Made by a program: the position numbers and the translations under genes
Shown: positions 55,925 through 64,000 of the stretch, one piece after another
Layout of the letters: every line of letters begins with the position of its first letter
Numbering within the stretch: the first letter of the stretch is position 1
Notes under the pieces: generated by a model
Seen by the model: only the letters and a program-made list of their open reading frames with translations
Told to the model about the DNA's origin: nothing
The model's database searches: none
Assembly (NCBI RefSeq): GCF_036014195.1
Contig: NZ_CP107918.1
Span: 930,001 to 994,000 of the forward strand
Origin: Streptomyces sp. NBC_00442
GTDB taxonomy: Bacteria; Actinomycetota; Actinomycetes; Streptomycetales; Streptomycetaceae
Reading direction: 5' to 3'
DNA: 64,000 nt

Positions 55925-57891
55925 TAGTCCTCGGGCCGCATGCGGTACTGGTAGCGGTCCGGGAGGGGGTCGTCGGTGAGGCGGGACCACAGATCGTTGA
56001 GGATCTCGGCGCCCTCGCGCAGGTCGGCGACCTCGAAGCCCGCGTCGAAGAGGGCGCGCGCGGCGTGCGGGTCGCCCTCCGCCAGGAGGAGTTGGGCCTC
56101 GACGAGGCGGAAGCGGCCGCGTTCGCGCACGGCGGGGCGCAGCCGGGCCCATATCGCGCGGGCGTCGGCGGGGCGGCCCGCCAAGAGCAGCGCATCCATC
56201 GCCTCGCGGCCGAGCGCGGCGTCGGCCGCCGTCCAGGCGTCGCCCTCCCTGCGTTCCTGGCAGAAGTCGTCGTACGCCTCGGCGTAGCGGTCGGCCGCGC
56301 GGCTGGCGTGCCCGGACAGCTGGTCGGCGACGGCGAGGCAGCGCAGCAGCGGCCAGCGCGACGGGGCGAGCGGCAGGCCGCGCTCCCAGCTGCGCACCGC
56401 TTGGGCGCGGTCACCGGCGTGCCATTGGGCGATGCCGAGGTGGTACTCGGTGAGCGGGTCGGCGGGCGCCGTCTCCAGCATGTCGCGCCAGTGCGGTGCG
56501 ACGAGGGTGGGGCCGGGCGGGGCCACCTTGCGCGGTTCGGGGAACACACCCGCTCGCAGCAACTCCAGCCAAGGCAGCTGTTCTTGAGTGAGCGTCAGAT
56601 CGGGGAACGGGGTGCCGGGCAGCTTCGCTCCCGTACGCAGGACTTCGAGGGCGCCCCAGCCCGAGCCGGTGGCGAGGCTCTCGCCGGGCTCGGCGTCGGC
56701 GAAGGGACGCCAGGCGGCGTAGGCCGCGTCCACCGTGGCGCGGGGCAGGGCCCGCTCCAGACTGGCCTCGGCTTCGGCGCGGGCCGCCGCCCAGTCGGGG
56801 CCGTGCACGAGCGGGGCGTCGGTGGCCAGCGGGCCGTACGCCTCCAGCCAGGCGAATTCGGCGCCCGGGTCGAGCGGCGCGTGCTCCAGCTGGGTACGGG
56901 CGAGGCCCGCCTGGATTTCGGCGTATCCGACGGTGCCGGGCTCGGTCAGCCACTCCTGCCAGCGGCGCCCGCCGCGCCCCGAGCCCCACAGGAACAGTTT
57001 GCGGCCGCGCGGGGTGTCCGTGGAGGTCTGGACGAGGCCGTGCCCGCTGTCGTCGAGCGAGGCGATCCAGCGGCGGGCGCCGTCGGGGACCTCGTAGAAA
57101 TAGTCGGCGGGGTGCTCGCTGCGCAGCGGGTAGGTGCGGTCGATGCCGTCGAGGACCGGCACGGGCACCCGGCGCAGGGTGCGCTCGTACCCGAAGTGCC
57201 AGGCCTCGTCGGCGGGAGCGAGCACGCGGGTGCGCTCGCCCTCCTCGACGGCGATGTTGGACCACCAGTAGACGGGCGCGGTCCGCTCGTGCGGGTTGCG
57301 GACGCGGACGCCCACGTACAGGAAGTCGGAAGCGTCGGGCAGCCAGAGGTCGACCTGGAAGGGGAGGTCGCGCAGCCGTTCCCACTCCCACAGGCGGACC
57401 ATCTGCCCGCCGTCCGGCGCCGGGACGAGCGCGGCGTGCAGGGGGGCGCAGGACAGGGTGGTGTGGCCGGTGGCACCGATGTTCCACTCGATGCCGCCGG
57501 AGAACCAGGCGCCGTTGAGCGCGAAGTCGGCAGGCTGGAACACCGGGTTGGTGTAGAGCAGTTCGCGGCCGGTGGGCTTGTGGAACAGGGAGTGCACGCG
57601 GCCGCCGAGACCGGGCAGCACGGTGGCGCGCAGCCGGTCGTTCTCGATCACGATCGTGTCGAGCTCGACGGTGCCGCGCTCGCGCCCGTAGCCGTCGAGG
57701 ACCCGCACCGGCAGCAGCGTCTCCAGCGGGGCGTATCCGATCTGGCGGGCCATGTCCCGCGGCAGCCCCTCGCGTGCGCGCTCGTCGAGTCGGTGCAGTT
57801 CGTCGCGCGGGCGCAGCGCGGGCAGCGGGTTCGCCTCGCCCAACGGGGCGCCGGGCAGGGTCAGTACGGCACGTCGCACGGTCGTGGCCAA
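55924..57891 (-). CDS. DUF5107 and TPR-like protein
   Basis: About 655 residues. The N-terminal DUF5107 half is a galactose-mutarotase-like beta sandwich: VIENDRLRATVLPGLGGRVH, LLYTNPVFQPADFALNGAWF and VYWWSNIAVEEGERTRVL. The C-terminal half is helical TPR-type (HLGIAQWHAGDRAQAVRSWE). Such proteins often occur in plant-polysaccharide or sugar-uptake loci and may modify or bind oligosaccharides. No sugar transporter is adjacent here. I chose the TTG at 57891 with GGGAG upstream. The gene's stop is at the border of the MITE. Confidence 0.82.
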   Translation of the reverse strand: MATTVRRAVLTLPGAPLGEANPLPALRPRDELHRLDERAREGLPRDMARQIGYAPLETLLPVRVLDGYGRERGTVELDTIVIENDRLRATVLPGLGGRVHSLFHKPTGRELLYTNPVFQPADFALNGAWFSGGIEWNIGATGHTTLSCAPLHAALVPAPDGGQMVRLWEWERLRDLPFQVDLWLPDASDFLYVGVRVRNPHERTAPVYWWSNIAVEEGERTRVLAPADEAWHFGYERTLRRVPVPVLDGIDRTYPLRSEHPADYFYEVPDGARRWIASLDDSGHGLVQTSTDTPRGRKLFLWGSGRGGRRWQEWLTEPGTVGYAEIQAGLARTQLEHAPLDPGAEFAWLEAYGPLATDAPLVHGPDWAAARAEAEASLERALPRATVDAAYAAWRPFADAEPGESLATGSGWGALEVLRTGAKLPGTPFPDLTLTQEQLPWLELLRAGVFPEPRKVAPPGPTLVAPHWRDMLETAPADPLTEYHLGIAQWHAGDRAQAVRSWERGLPLAPSRWPLLRCLAVADQLSGHASRAADRYAEAYDDFCQERREGDAWTAADAALGREAMDALLLAGRPADARAIWARLRPAVRERGRFRLVEAQLLLAEGDPHAARALFDAGFEVADLREGAEILNDLWSRLTDDPLPDRYQYRMRPED

Positions 57892-58135
57892 GGCAGCCTC
57901 ACTCCCTCGTACGGGGCTTCGGCGGCTCTTTCGGCCGATCCCCCGATGACCATGGAACACCGCGCCACTGACAACGGCCAGGGGCACCCCGGGTCAGGAT
58001 TGCGCAAAGGCCGAGCGGACAGGGGCCGGGGCGGCTGCGCGCGGCGGGCCGGATGCCGTATATCGATCGACAGGATCCGCTCCATGGGCGACGATCTGTC
58101 CGCAACGGACAGGCGGTACGGAAGGACAGCGGGAC

Positions 58136-58480
58136 ATGAGCGAGCAGCACACCTACCGGGTCATCGTGCGCGGAGTGTGGGACGGCCTGAGCGAGGACTC
58201 GCGGGTGCGACTGCTGGCCGAGGCCGACGACCACGGGCTGACCGCGATGACGTTCACGCAGGAGGGCTCGCTCGCCTACGACCGCACCCTGAAGCACTTC
58301 TCGTGGCGCTTCACCGTGGTCTCCGACGCCGCCGACGGCGACGAGATGGCCGGCGCGATCGCCGAGGACCGGGCCGAGTCCGCGCTCTCGGCGCTCGGCC
58401 ACGGGTTCCGCGATCTGCGGTCGACCGTGACCGACCTCGACACCATGAAGATCAACTACAAGGGCGGCGGCCGGCGCTGA
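58136..58480 (+). CDS. DUF6204-type hypothetical protein
   Basis: A 114-residue protein: YRVIVRGVWDGLSEDSRVRL, LTAMTFTQEGSLAYDRTLKH and LRSTVTDLDTMKINYK. It is a compact alpha-beta protein of a family found widely in Streptomyces, with no known function. AAGGAC lies before the ATG. A terminator begins at its stop codon. Confidence 0.75.
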   Translation: MSEQHTYRVIVRGVWDGLSEDSRVRLLAEADDHGLTAMTFTQEGSLAYDRTLKHFSWRFTVVSDAADGDEMAGAIAEDRAESALSALGHGFRDLRSTVTDLDTMKINYKGGGRR

Positions 58481-58509
58481 GGGAGCCTCGGCCGTTACAG
58501 CTCCCTCAG
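58477..58509 (+). terminator. terminator overlapping the DUF6204 stop codon
   Basis: CTGAGGGAGC at 58477-58486 pairs perfectly with 58500-58509; the TGA stop is part of the stem. Confidence 0.75.
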
Positions 58510-58620
58510 CCGGGCCCGGCCGGCCCCGGCCGGTCGGAACGCGGCTCCGGGGACACCGAGCCCGCCGTCAGCACCCCATGAGCAGGAGGCACCGCGCGCC
58601 GAGACGTTGTCCCCGCGCCG

Positions 58621-59199
58621 TCATTCCATCCCCCGCGCGCCGGGTTCCTCACCGCCCCGCTCCGTCATCTCCTTGGTGATCGCCCACCGTTCGTGGTCGC
58701 GCCACGCGCCGTCGATGAAGAGGAAGTCCGGCGAGTAGCCCTCCAGGCGGAAGCCGGCGCGGCGGACCAGGTTGATGGAGCCCTCGTTGCGGGGCTGGAT
58801 GTTCGCTTCGAGGCGGTGCAGGCCGAGCCGGGTGAAGGCGTGGCGGACGATCAGGGTCAGGCCCTCGCTCATCAGGCCGCGGCCGGCCGCCGGGGCGAAC
58901 GCGCCGTAGCCGAGCGCGCCGCTCTGGAAGGCGCCCTCCACCACGTTGTTGATGTTGATGAATCCCGCGATGCGGCCGTCGCCGCGCTCGCACACCAGGT
59001 AGCCGTGCCGGGCCGGATCGTCGAGGAGGCGGTCCACGTAGCTCGCGTACGCGTCGGGGTCGGCGGGCGGGAAGAGCCAGGGGGCGTGCAGTGGGCGGCT
59101 CGCCGCGGCGAGGGCGGTGAATTCGTCGGCGTCCTGACGGGTGAAGGTGCGTATGCCCACGCGGGGGCCCTCGGCGAGGTAGCCGGACTCTGTTCCCAT
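58621..59199 (-). CDS. RimJ/RimL-type GNAT acetyltransferase
   Basis: A 192-residue protein: VGIRTFTRQDADEFTALAAA, RIAGFININNVVEGAFQSG, GRGLMSEGLTLIVRHAF (acetyl-CoA loop), and EANIQPRNEGSINLVRRAGF. It probably acetylates an N-terminal or amino group of a protein or small molecule. The LapA gene lies downstream on the same strand of no obvious linkage. Confidence 0.88.
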   Translation of the reverse strand: MGTESGYLAEGPRVGIRTFTRQDADEFTALAAASRPLHAPWLFPPADPDAYASYVDRLLDDPARHGYLVCERGDGRIAGFININNVVEGAFQSGALGYGAFAPAAGRGLMSEGLTLIVRHAFTRLGLHRLEANIQPRNEGSINLVRRAGFRLEGYSPDFLFIDGAWRDHERWAITKEMTERGGEEPGARGME

Positions 59200-59277
59200 C
59201 GGGTCAGGTTACTGATCCACCCGCCCGCAAGGACACGTGCTCCGCGGGGCGGTTCTCGGTCCGCGCCCGTCCGCCCC

Positions 59278-59517
59278 TCACCTGCTGCGCCTCCTCAGGA
59301 CGTAGCCGCAGCAGAGCCCGACCACGAACACCGCGAGCAGGGCGAGGTACAGCGGCATGGTGACCTCGGGGATCAGCAGCCGGATCTTGACGCGGCGGGT
59401 GTTCTCGAAGATGAAGACGAGCGCCAGGATCGCGAGGACCAGGACCGCGATCCTGCCCGGCGTGACGACGCCGCCCGCCCTGCTCCGCGTACTGCTCGAC
59501 TCGCCCCTGGGGCTCAT
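59278..59517 (-). CDS. LapA-domain (DUF1049) small membrane protein
   Basis: A 79-residue protein with two membrane segments (IAVLVLAILALVFIFENT and LYLALLAVFVVGLCCGYV) and a basic end. GAAGGGTGG lies before the ATG at 59517. Role unknown; the E. coli relative takes part in lipopolysaccharide assembly, which does not apply to Gram-positives. Confidence 0.82.
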   Translation of the reverse strand: MSPRGESSSTRSRAGGVVTPGRIAVLVLAILALVFIFENTRRVKIRLLIPEVTMPLYLALLAVFVVGLCCGYVLRRRSR

Positions 59518-59684
59518 GGGCCACCCTTCCGCTCGTGTCCGCCGTGTCCGGTCGTGTCCGCCGCTCGTGTCCGCGCGCGATGCCGCAGCTCCGTTGCGCC
59601 CAGCGTGCCGGATGCGCGGGTACGGGGTGCGGTGGAGCGAGCCGTACGGGTGAGCCATGGGCCGCGCGCCGAGCATGGGGCCGC

Positions 59685-59697
59685 CTTGTCAGACAAG
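59685..59697. promoter_or_regulatory. operator-like palindrome CTTGTCAGACAAG, GntR copy
   Basis: Perfect 6+1+6 palindrome 46 bp before the GntR start codon. The first 12 bases recur at the start of the adenosine deaminase gene. Confidence 0.8.
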
Positions 59698-59743
59698 CAG
59701 GCGCCGGGCATGCTGGGCTTCCGGTACGTCGAGGGGTGGAGCC

Positions 59744-60475
59744 ATGGCAGGGAGCGGACAGCGGCGCAGGCCGGTCGTGGCGCTGTACGAGCGGATCGCG
59801 GACGCGATCCACGACGGCACCTATCCCCCGGGCTCGACACTGCCCTCGGAGCCGAAGCTCGCCGGCGAGCTCGGGGTGAGCCGGCCGGCCCTGCGCGAGG
59901 CCCTGCTCCTGCTCCAGGAGGACGGGCTGCTGTCGGTACGGCGCGGGGTGGGCCGCACGGTCAACGACCGGCCGCCCCGGCGCGGCTTCGAGCACGTGCA
60001 GCCGCTGGACGACCTGCTCGGCCCGGTGCGGGTGCGGGCCCTGCTGCGCAGCCGTGAGGAGCCCACCGACTTCACCGCGCAGCACCTGCTCGCGCCCGCC
60101 GGGTCCGAGCTGCGGTTCTGGGAGTCATTGCTGGTCGGGGCGGATCTTGCCGTTGCGCTCAGCCATGAGTGGGCGGCTCCCGAGGATGTTCTGGAGCGGC
60201 TGCACCCGGCCTTTGCGGACGCGCTGGCCGCCGAGCCGGCCTCCTCGATGCTCAGCGTCCTCGCGGACGCCTCGCGGGCCGTGGCGCTGACCGCGCACAG
60301 CGGGGTGAGCGCGACGCTGCTGGGGCGGCGCAGGGGCGAGCAGCTCGACCGCCCGGCGGACACCCCGGCCGTGCTGATCACCCAGGTCGTACGGGTCGAC
60401 GGCACTCCGGTCATGGCCGCGAAGCACATGCTGCCGTCGGGGGCGCCCGCCCTCGCGGTCCTTCAGTCGAATTAG
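59744..60475 (+). CDS. GntR-family (HutC-like) transcriptional regulator
   Basis: A 243-residue protein. The winged helix-turn-helix is [20 protein letters not shown] then [20 protein letters not shown] and [12 protein letters not shown]. The rest resembles the UTRA effector domain of the HutC subgroup. GGGGTGGAG lies before the ATG at 59744. The palindrome CTTGTCAGACAAG lies before it and in the adenosine deaminase start region, making it a probable self-controlled repressor of purine salvage. Confidence 0.88.
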   Translation: MAGSGQRRRPVVALYERIADAIHDGTYPPGSTLPSEPKLAGELGVSRPALREALLLLQEDGLLSVRRGVGRTVNDRPPRRGFEHVQPLDDLLGPVRVRALLRSREEPTDFTAQHLLAPAGSELRFWESLLVGADLAVALSHEWAAPEDVLERLHPAFADALAAEPASSMLSVLADASRAVALTAHSGVSATLLGRRRGEQLDRPADTPAVLITQVVRVDGTPVMAAKHMLPSGAPALAVLQSN

Positions 60476-60505
60476 TCGCCGGGGTGGTCGGTGGGCGGCA
60501 CGCTG

Positions 60506-60511
60506 TACACT
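60506..60511 (+). promoter_or_regulatory. candidate -10 element of the adenosine deaminase gene
   Basis: TACACT, nine to fourteen bases before the ATG. With no Shine-Dalgarno present, transcription would start at or next to the ATG, a leaderless mRNA. Confidence 0.5.
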
Positions 60512-60519
60512 CCCGCCTC

Positions 60520-61623
60520 ATGCACTTGTCAGACAACCTTGCCGCCGCCGCTCCGGTCACCCCCGCGGAGTGGATCCGCCGCGCGCCGAAGGCCGTCCTC
60601 CACGACCACCTCGACGGCGGTCTGCGCCCCGCCACCATCGTCGAGCTGGCCCGCGCCTGCGGTTACACCGCGCTGCCGACCGAGGACCCGGTCCAGCTCG
60701 CCCTCTGGTTCCGTGACGCCGCGGACTCCGGCTCCCTCGAGCGTTACCTGGAGACCTTCGCCCACACCTGCGCGGTGATGCAGACCCGCGAGGCCCTGCA
60801 CCGCATCGCGGCCGAGTGCGCCGAGGACCTGGCGGCCGACGGCGTCGTGTACGCGGAGGTGCGCTACGCGCCCGAGCAGCACCTGGAGGGGGGTCTGAGC
60901 CTCGACGAGGTCGTGGACGCCGTGAACGAGGGCCTGCGCGAGGGCGAGCGCCGCACCGGCGGCAGGATCACGGTGCGCGCGCTGCTCACCGGCATGCGGC
61001 ACACCCGGCGCTCCCTGGAGATAGCCGAGCTGACCGTCGCGCACCGCGACCGCGGGGTGGCGGGCTTCGACATCGCGGGCGGCGAGATCGGCAACCCGCC
61101 GGCCGAGCACCTGCCCGCCTTCCAGCACCTCAAGCGCGCCAACTGCCACATCACCATCCACGCCGGGGAGGCCGTGGGCGCGGAGTCGGTGCACGAGGCG
61201 GTCCAGGTGTGCGGTGCCGAACGCATCGGGCACGGTGTGCGGATCACCGACGACATCGGCGCCGACGGCACGCTCGGACACCTCGCCGCGTACGTCCGCG
61301 ACAACCGGATCGCCCTGGAGGTCTGCCCGACCTCCAACCTCCAGACGGGCGCGGCCCTTTCGTACGAGAAGCACCCGATCGACGAGTTGCGCAGGCTCGG
61401 CTTCACGGTGACCCTCAACACCGACAACCGCCTGGTGTCCGGCACGACGATGAGCGAGGAGTTCCAGCACATGGCGGACGCCTTCGGCTACGGTGCGGAC
61501 GTCTTCGAGGAGTTCACCGTCGCCGCGGTCGAGGCGGCGTTCCTGCCGCTGCCGGAACGCCGTCGCATCATCGACGAGATCGTGCGTCCGGGCTACGCGG
61601 CGCTCAGTTCGACCTCCCGCTGA
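60520..61623 (+). CDS. add: adenosine deaminase
   Basis: A 367-residue enzyme that deaminates adenosine to inosine for purine salvage. Catalytic residues are visible: zinc ligands in [26 protein letters not shown] and [12 protein letters not shown], and the active His in [12 protein letters not shown]. The start ATG at 60520 has no Shine-Dalgarno. The palindrome-like CTTGTCAGACAA covers codons 2-6, which would place a bound GntR repressor across the transcription start. The 3' end overlaps the convergent hydrolase gene by 20 bp. Confidence 0.93.
   Translation: MHLSDNLAAAAPVTPAEWIRRAPKAVLHDHLDGGLRPATIVELARACGYTALPTEDPVQLALWFRDAADSGSLERYLETFAHTCAVMQTREALHRIAAECAEDLAADGVVYAEVRYAPEQHLEGGLSLDEVVDAVNEGLREGERRTGGRITVRALLTGMRHTRRSLEIAELTVAHRDRGVAGFDIAGGEIGNPPAEHLPAFQHLKRANCHITIHAGEAVGAESVHEAVQVCGAERIGHGVRITDDIGADGTLGHLAAYVRDNRIALEVCPTSNLQTGAALSYEKHPIDELRRLGFTVTLNTDNRLVSGTTMSEEFQHMADAFGYGADVFEEFTVAAVEAAFLPLPERRRIIDEIVRPGYAALSSTSR
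60525..60536. promoter_or_regulatory. operator-like sequence CTTGTCAGACAA, adenosine deaminase copy
   Basis: 12 of 13 bases of the palindrome found before the GntR gene, here within the first codons of the adenosine deaminase gene, just downstream of the presumed transcription start. Confidence 0.75.
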
Positions 61624-63388
61624 CGACGGGCAGTTGGAGCGTCCCCGTGTCGCCGGGGGCGCTCACGACGGTGACCGGCTTGATGCCCTTGTTGCCGAGG
61701 TAGGCGTCGTCGCTGGCGGCGATGGCGAACTCGATGCGGTGCCCGGCCTCGTAGCGGTGGGCGATGCCGGGCAGGGCGACGGTGAACGGTTGGGTGACGT
61801 CCGGCACCCTCACTGGCGCGACCAGGCGGCGCACCAGTGTCTTGGTGCCGTCGGGCGCCACGTCGTAGAGCTTGGCGAACAGGACGAGCTTGTCGGCGGC
61901 GTCTCTTGAGTTCTGTGTCCTCCTGGCCGTGGGCGAGGACACCTTGAGCGTGGCCTTCGCCGAGCCGACCACGTCGACGGGGGCCGCGAGCGGGTCGGTG
62001 TCCCAGCCGAGGTAGGTGCCCGGCGTGTCGTACGGCGCCGGGTCGGGCAGCCCGATCATGCCGGCCAGCGAACTCTCCGAATGGCTCGTCGGCACAAGGG
62101 CGTTGGTGTACGTACGGCTGCCGCGCGCCACCTTCGCGCGGTTGTCGACGAGCTTGCCGTCGCCGGAGAGGTACATCTTCTGCGTGAGCGGCGGAACCTT
62201 GGCCGCCTCGCCGTAGCCGCTCTGCCAGTCGCGGTAGTACGCGAAGGCCGGCCCGGTGTCGGTGTGCCTCAGCCCTCGCAGGTAGCGGTCGAACCAGGAC
62301 AGGATGCGCCGACCGGTATAGCTGCTCTCCATGTTGCCCTTGGACAGGTCGAGTTCGCCGGGCGCCTGACCGCCGCTGTGGCCCCAGGACTGCCAGATCA
62401 TCTTGGTGGTGGTGCCGTTGCCCTTGAGCGTGTTGTACGTCGCCGTGGCCTCGTTGAGGTTGAACAGGCTGTCGGTCTGTCCCTGGATGAGCAGGGTGGG
62501 GGCCTCGACCCGGTCGAGATAGGTCACCGGGGAGACGCTGCGGGCGTAGCGCAGCATCGCGGCGGTGGGGGCCGCGGGGTAGCTGCCCGAGTTCAGCAGG
62601 CCGATCGTCTTGCAGGCGTCGGGGGCGAAGTGCACGCAGCCGAGCGTGCCCCAGCGGGACGGGTCGAGGTTGGGCAGCGTGATCGGTTGGCTCTCGCCGA
62701 TGAGGTAGAACCCGTTGGTCCACTGCCACTTGAAGGCGCCCGGCACGGTACGGTCGGCGGCGTTGTTGGGGTCGAGCGCGTACGACAGGTCGTTCCAGGT
62801 GATCATCGGGACCAGTGCGTCGACGCGGTGGTCGACGGCCGCCGTCGCCATCTGGATGGCGCCGCCGTAGGAGCCGCCGATCATGCCGACGCGCGGGTCG
62901 CCGGGGCGGTCCCGGGTGACGAAGTCGATGCGCGTGCCGTCGTCGGCGGCGCGGGTCCCGGCGAGGAAGTCGATGAGGCGGGACGCGGCGCGGCCGTCGG
63001 TGCCGGGAGCGTCCAGGGAGATGAGGCAGCCGGACTCGCCGAAGCCGAGCCCCGAGTAGGCGAGGGTGACGTAGCCGCGGTCGGCGAACGCCTTGGCGGT
63101 TCCGGTGGTGGAGCCGTCCGACTTGCTGCCGCCGAAGCCGTTGGTGGTGAGTACGGCGGGCGCGGGGTGCCGCTTGTCGACGCCGGCCGGGCGGTAGAGA
63201 TCGGCGTCGATGGCGCAGGTCCGGTCGCCCGCGCGGACCGTGAACTTCAGGGGTGTGACCGTGACGTGGCCTGCGGTGGGAGCCTGTGCGGCGGCGGGCG
63301 CGGCCGCGAGCAGCGGTACGGCGAGCGCCGCGCCGAGAGCGGCCGCCAGCGGCTTGCGGGATCTGGGCACGGTAGGGCGACGGGTCAC
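61604..63388 (-). CDS. secreted CocE/NonD-family (X-Pro dipeptidyl-peptidase-like) hydrolase
   Basis: A 594-residue alpha/beta hydrolase with a signal peptide ([20 protein letters not shown], cleavage near AAAQAP). Nucleophile Ser in [13 protein letters not shown], acid Asp in [15 protein letters not shown], His in [11 protein letters not shown]. The C-terminal beta-sandwich ([16 protein letters not shown]) is the usual X-Pro dipeptidyl-peptidase domain. It may act on peptides or esters outside the cell. I chose the GTG at 63388 (GGAGG five bases upstream) over the GTG at 63400. A long palindrome is directly upstream. It converges on adenosine deaminase. Confidence 0.88.
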   Translation of the reverse strand: MTRRPTVPRSRKPLAAALGAALAVPLLAAAPAAAQAPTAGHVTVTPLKFTVRAGDRTCAIDADLYRPAGVDKRHPAPAVLTTNGFGGSKSDGSTTGTAKAFADRGYVTLAYSGLGFGESGCLISLDAPGTDGRAASRLIDFLAGTRAADDGTRIDFVTRDRPGDPRVGMIGGSYGGAIQMATAAVDHRVDALVPMITWNDLSYALDPNNAADRTVPGAFKWQWTNGFYLIGESQPITLPNLDPSRWGTLGCVHFAPDACKTIGLLNSGSYPAAPTAAMLRYARSVSPVTYLDRVEAPTLLIQGQTDSLFNLNEATATYNTLKGNGTTTKMIWQSWGHSGGQAPGELDLSKGNMESSYTGRRILSWFDRYLRGLRHTDTGPAFAYYRDWQSGYGEAAKVPPLTQKMYLSGDGKLVDNRAKVARGSRTYTNALVPTSHSESSLAGMIGLPDPAPYDTPGTYLGWDTDPLAAPVDVVGSAKATLKVSSPTARRTQNSRDAADKLVLFAKLYDVAPDGTKTLVRRLVAPVRVPDVTQPFTVALPGIAHRYEAGHRIEFAIAASDDAYLGNKGIKPVTVVSAPGDTGTLQLPVVSGRSN

Positions 63389-63407
63389 GGTGTCCTCCAC
63401 GGCGAGC

Positions 63408-63429
63408 GGGCCTACCGATCGGTAGGCCC
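63408..63429. promoter_or_regulatory. 22-bp perfect palindrome before the CocE/NonD gene
   Basis: The core CCTACCGATCGGTAGG (63411-63426) extended by GGG/CCC. The core looks like TetR-family operators. It lies 20 bp upstream of the start codon. Confidence 0.7.
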
Positions 63430-63557
63430 GGCGCCCTCATGCTGTGACACGTCATGGATCACGTCAACGCCTCGGACGCACAAGGTTGTTGATGCGTGTG
63501 GGGGACACGGAGGATGGGCTCGGGGGGCGGTCCCGGCCGCACGATCGGGCTCCCCCG

Positions 63558-64000
63558 TCAGATGAGGGCGGGCGTCTCCAGGGTGAGGGTGCCCCGGTCC
63601 GCGTCCAGGACCGCGGGCGCGCCCAGCGGCATGGTCAGGGCGTTCGCGCAGTGCCCGAAGCCGAGGTTCTCCACGACGGGCACGCCCACGCGGCCGAGGC
63701 GCTCGTACAGCACCGGGCGCACCCTCTCCTCGTAGGGGCCGCACTCCTGCCAGGAGCCGAGCGCGATGCCGGTGACGCCCTCCAGGCGTCCCGCGCGCAG
63801 GAGTTGGGTCAGGGCGCGGTCCAGGCGGTAGTCCTCCTCGCCGATGTCTTCGAGCAGGAGCAGGCCGCCGGCGGACGTCGGCCGGGCGTGCGGGGTGGCG
63901 AGTTCCGCGGTGAGCAGGGAGAGGCAGCCGCCGAAGGTGACGCCGCGGGCCCGGCCGGGCACCAGGGCGCGGGCGCCCGGCCGGCCGAGGGTCATCGCGG
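63558..64000 (-). CDS. LD-carboxypeptidase (S66 family), 5' end outside the window
   Basis: The visible C-terminal part (about 147 residues) reads GRARGVTFGGCLSLLTAELA, LLLLEDIGEEDYRLDRALTQ, and then GIALGSWQECGP and VENLGFGHCANALTMPLG. These match S66 peptidases, including MccF-like proteins; the Glu (EDIGE) and the His (GHCANALTMP) of the catalytic triad are in this half. The enzyme cleaves the LD-bond of muropeptides or detoxifies peptide-nucleotide antibiotics. The nucleophile Ser is beyond the window edge. Confidence 0.85.
   Translation of the reverse strand, partial: AMTLGRPGARALVPGRARGVTFGGCLSLLTAELATPHARPTSAGGLLLLEDIGEEDYRLDRALTQLLRAGRLEGVTGIALGSWQECGPYEERVRPVLYERLGRVGVPVVENLGFGHCANALTMPLGAPAVLDADRGTLTLETPALI

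Noticed and set aside
54882..56549. 555-codon minus-strand frame through the M48 gene, MITE and DUF5107 gene
   Set aside because: Crosses two real genes in the wrong frame and a MITE; translation is compositionally biased.
1..64000. tRNA, rRNA or riboswitch genes
   Set aside because: I looked for tRNA cloverleaf hallmarks and rRNA core sequences and saw none; a covariance-model scan would be decisive.

Overview
The window is a high-GC (roughly 70% or more) actinobacterial chromosome segment, almost certainly Streptomyces. Supporting signs are GTG and TTG starts, dense ATGA/TGATG gene overlaps, secreted sedolisin proteases, GH6 and GH18 glycoside hydrolases, a SigB/SigF-type sigma factor, an ANTAR protein, and a complete eight-gene gas-vesicle cluster in the Streptomyces order O-A-F-G-J-L-S-K. 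No rRNA, tRNA or CRISPR array was recognised.

Layout. 0.2-11 kb: LysR regulator, acyl-CoA ligase, RidA, secreted GH18 enzyme, aldo/keto reductase, S53 protease, methyltransferase, pterin dehydratase, NAD-dependent epimerase. 11-16.6 kb: a mobile-element graveyard, with an IS5-type transposase remnant, a small secreted protein bracketed by 19-bp inverted repeats, a lower-GC scrap, and two near-identical 1378-bp IS701-type insertion sequences in inverted orientation that form a composite-transposon-like block (13133-16559). 16.6-20.7 kb: two-component system, then an overlapping operon of GT2 glycosyltransferase, DUF2064 protein and methyltransferase. 20.8-24.3 kb: a second large S53 protease with a divergent TrmB-family regulator. 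24.4-28.3 kb: membrane protein, b-type/molybdopterin oxidoreductase, VOC protein, GT87 glycosyltransferase. 28.3-41.9 kb: XRE regulator, SnoaL-like protein, GGCT-like protein, GNAT, GH6 cellulase, small conserved proteins, DUF2993 protein, APC permease, membrane phosphodiesterase, a micro zinc-ribbon protein, MBL hydrolase, DedA. 42-48 kb: degenerate aminotransferase, ANTAR protein, PAS-GAF protein antisense-overlapping a sigma factor, CBS and PAP2 proteins. 48-51.7 kb: the gvp cluster. 52-64 kb: holin-like protein, methyltransferase, response-regulator fragment, M48 protease, MITE, DUF5107 protein, GNAT, GntR regulator plus adenosine deaminase with a shared operator, secreted CocE/NonD hydrolase and a truncated LD-carboxypeptidase.

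Four patterns stand out. (1) Both IS701-type copies carry an apparently complete -1 ribosomal frameshift signal: slippery C CCA AAA in the correct frame, a 7-nt spacer and a 10-bp perfect hairpin. It would extend the transposase by 40 residues ending in a CPTC knuckle. (2) The 12-bp palindrome GAGAGCGCTCTC occurs seven times exactly and at least nine more times with one mismatch, both within genes and between them. (3) At four genes, tandem repeats of different unit size (7, 14, 34 and 16 bp) begin at or span the stop codon, so the stop is iterated. (4) Many genes carry short in-frame tandem repeats in linkers or tails. Together these suggest a genome with active repeat expansion and a HIP1-like dispersed palindrome. 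Functional assignments rest on motif recognition without database searches.
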